Position numbers and translations under genes: made by a program | Part shown: positions 62,543 to 64,000 of the stretch, one piece after another | Layout: the number at the start of each line of letters is the position of its first letter | Position numbering within the stretch: position 1 is the first letter of the stretch | NCBI GenBank assembly: GCA_019614645.1 | Contig: JABWDB010000009.1 | Location: 2,188,501 to 2,252,500 of the forward strand | Length of the DNA stretch: 64,000 bases | Direction: 5' to 3' | Source: Stratiolaelaps scimitus | Lineage: Eukaryota; Arthropoda; Arachnida; Mesostigmata; Laelapidae | The notes under the pieces: model-generated | Database searches by the model: none | The model's input: the letters and a program-made list of their open reading frames with translations, nothing else | Told to the model about the DNA's origin: nothing

Positions 62543-64000
62543 GGCCATAAATATCAAGTGACGTCGTATGTCACGAGCTTGTTGCATTTTAAATAGGTGT
62601 ACGGTCTCCTCGGGGCCGAATAATCAGCGATCTCTCTCTTTTGGCGTTTTGCAGCCAGAGACTTGGCCGTCCGAGCCACCCTGTCAACATCCGTTGCGTA
62701 CATTGAGACCATGTTTGCTCCACCTGAACACTCGTCGGTGCCAGCCTCAGAAGGGGCTCGCACTCGCCGCCGTGGTGAGGATCAGTTCGAATTTCAGCTC
62801 TAAGACGATTAGTCTGATCCAGAGAGCTAATCAAATCTAGCTTGACGCACATAGGCAAATAATATGACATTCATGCCTGGTTTAAAAAAGACCGTGTTTT
62901 CGATGACTGACAACAGACTGGTACCAGAAAGATGTGGCCAATGGCAGCATGTTAATAGTTATAGAAAATAAATAAATTGATCTCATTGAGATTTAACACT
63001 GCTGATATAGGTCGTGTAGGGTAGAACCGCCATGTACAATAACCGCTGCTGGTATTCTGCCCACGTGTTATGTATAGGCATTGAAGGTCAGCCAGTAAGT
63101 AGATTGGCAGCAGCGCGCGCTGATGAACAGCGCGTGATTTTAGTAGGCGGCAATAGACCACCACTATAGATCAGAATTTGTCGTCCCATCTGGCGATCGA
63201 CTCGGCTAAAGGTGTAGTTCAAAGTTCAGTTCGTTTAGCACGCTGTCATAATATCGACATTCCCGAAGTCCCTTGTGTGTAATTACCGGTCGTGTGTACC
63301 GCGGTCCTCCTATCCTTTTAAATCACCCCACCGACCCCTCTCGTTGAGGCGACCTTAGCTGACGGGAAAATTACTAGTTTAACGCACTGGATATCGCGCA
63401 TCGTTGGGACTTGAGGGCGTCCAGGCCTAACGTCCGTGTGACATTGCCCTCGTTATCGTTGCCGGGGTTCTGCACCCACCAGTGCACTCGCCGCTGATAT
63501 ACTATACAATACAAAACCTACTGCACTGCCTGAGGTGGTGATCATTCGTGATGAAGGCTTGGTACGAGTACCGTGTAAGCTAACGTGCCAAGCGGTTCGA
63601 AGGCAAGGTCGGCATAGGGCGACAAGCGCAATGTAAGAGCTGGATGTTGGCGGCAGACGGCATTTCGGAGCGGTGAGACGCCGCTCGATCCGACCGGGGC
63701 TCATCAGAGAGAAGTGAAAAACAGAGCCACTTTTCGACGAGAGGGCGACGAGGCAAGCCCTTGTCGTATGTCCGACCCTCGCGAAGGAATGAACAGGGGT
63801 GTAGCTTCGACAGACCCAACCCGGACAGGTCTGCTGGGACCTGGCCGCTGGCAAGTTAAACATACACATGGGAAAAATGAGAGCACGATGCGAGCACGAT
63901 GGAAAACTCGACGAGGCTCACAGTCCACAGGGGATTGCTGAAGAAGAGACGAGAGAGGATCCTCAAATGGTGATCGCGCGCGTGGCTGCTGCAGTGTACG
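62543..64000. other. No recognisable gene
   Basis: Short open frames on both strands near 63.45-63.93 kb. Nothing that I recognise. Confidence 0.4.

Noticed and set aside
1..64000. CRISPR array, operons, phage or plasmid modules
   Set aside because: No regularly spaced direct repeats, ribosome-binding sites or clustered co-directional ORFs; all evidence is of a eukaryotic nuclear genome.

Overview
The window is eukaryotic, animal-type nuclear DNA, most likely from an arthropod. Coding density is very low, recognisable coding segments are joined by GT-AG introns, and non-coding DNA is rich in (TA)n and (GA/CT)n microsatellites. It also carries a decayed mariner element and tRNA-derived SINE-like repeats. 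A chelicerate such as a mite or tick is my leaning, but this is inference; nothing in the sequence fixes the species. I see no prokaryotic gene organisation, CRISPR array, plasmid or viral module.

Layout. 1-22 kb: no convincing gene. It holds AT-rich DNA alternating with GC-rich islands, microsatellites, a 24-bp minisatellite near 8.7 kb, and two copies of a tRNA-derived SINE-like family (13.1 kb on +, 14.4 kb on -). 22.0-23.4 kb: a possible LTR-type primer-binding-site motif, followed by a dead mauritiana-like mariner transposase. 28.3-29.4 kb: two exons on the + strand encoding the N-terminal immunoglobulin domain of a PTK7 (off-track) family pseudokinase receptor, with an almost perfect 30-bp hairpin in the intron between them. 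I found no further PTK7 exons in the window. 35-40 kb: a tRNA-like repeat head and a deleted 5S rRNA-derived fragment. 50.1-52.3 kb: a GC-rich 5' region, a short upstream ORF, and an uninterrupted 406-codon gene for the ciliogenesis and planar cell polarity effector Fuzzy (FUZ). 52.9 kb: a third SINE copy. 53-64 kb: GC-rich islands, microsatellites and a few low-confidence ORFs.

Function. The two recognised genes both belong, by family knowledge, to planar cell polarity and ciliogenesis biology: PTK7 as a membrane co-receptor in non-canonical Wnt signalling, FUZ as an intracellular subunit of the CPLANE complex. Their proximity may be coincidence. Because PTK7 runs off with no visible later exon, FUZ might lie downstream of it or nested in a very long PTK7 intron on the same strand.

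Many long open frames in the GC-rich islands have no recognisable homology and probably arise from base composition. I did not find a convincing novel biological system. The best leads are the SINE family, the intronic hairpin, the 5S-derived fragment and the intronless FUZ gene with its upstream ORF.
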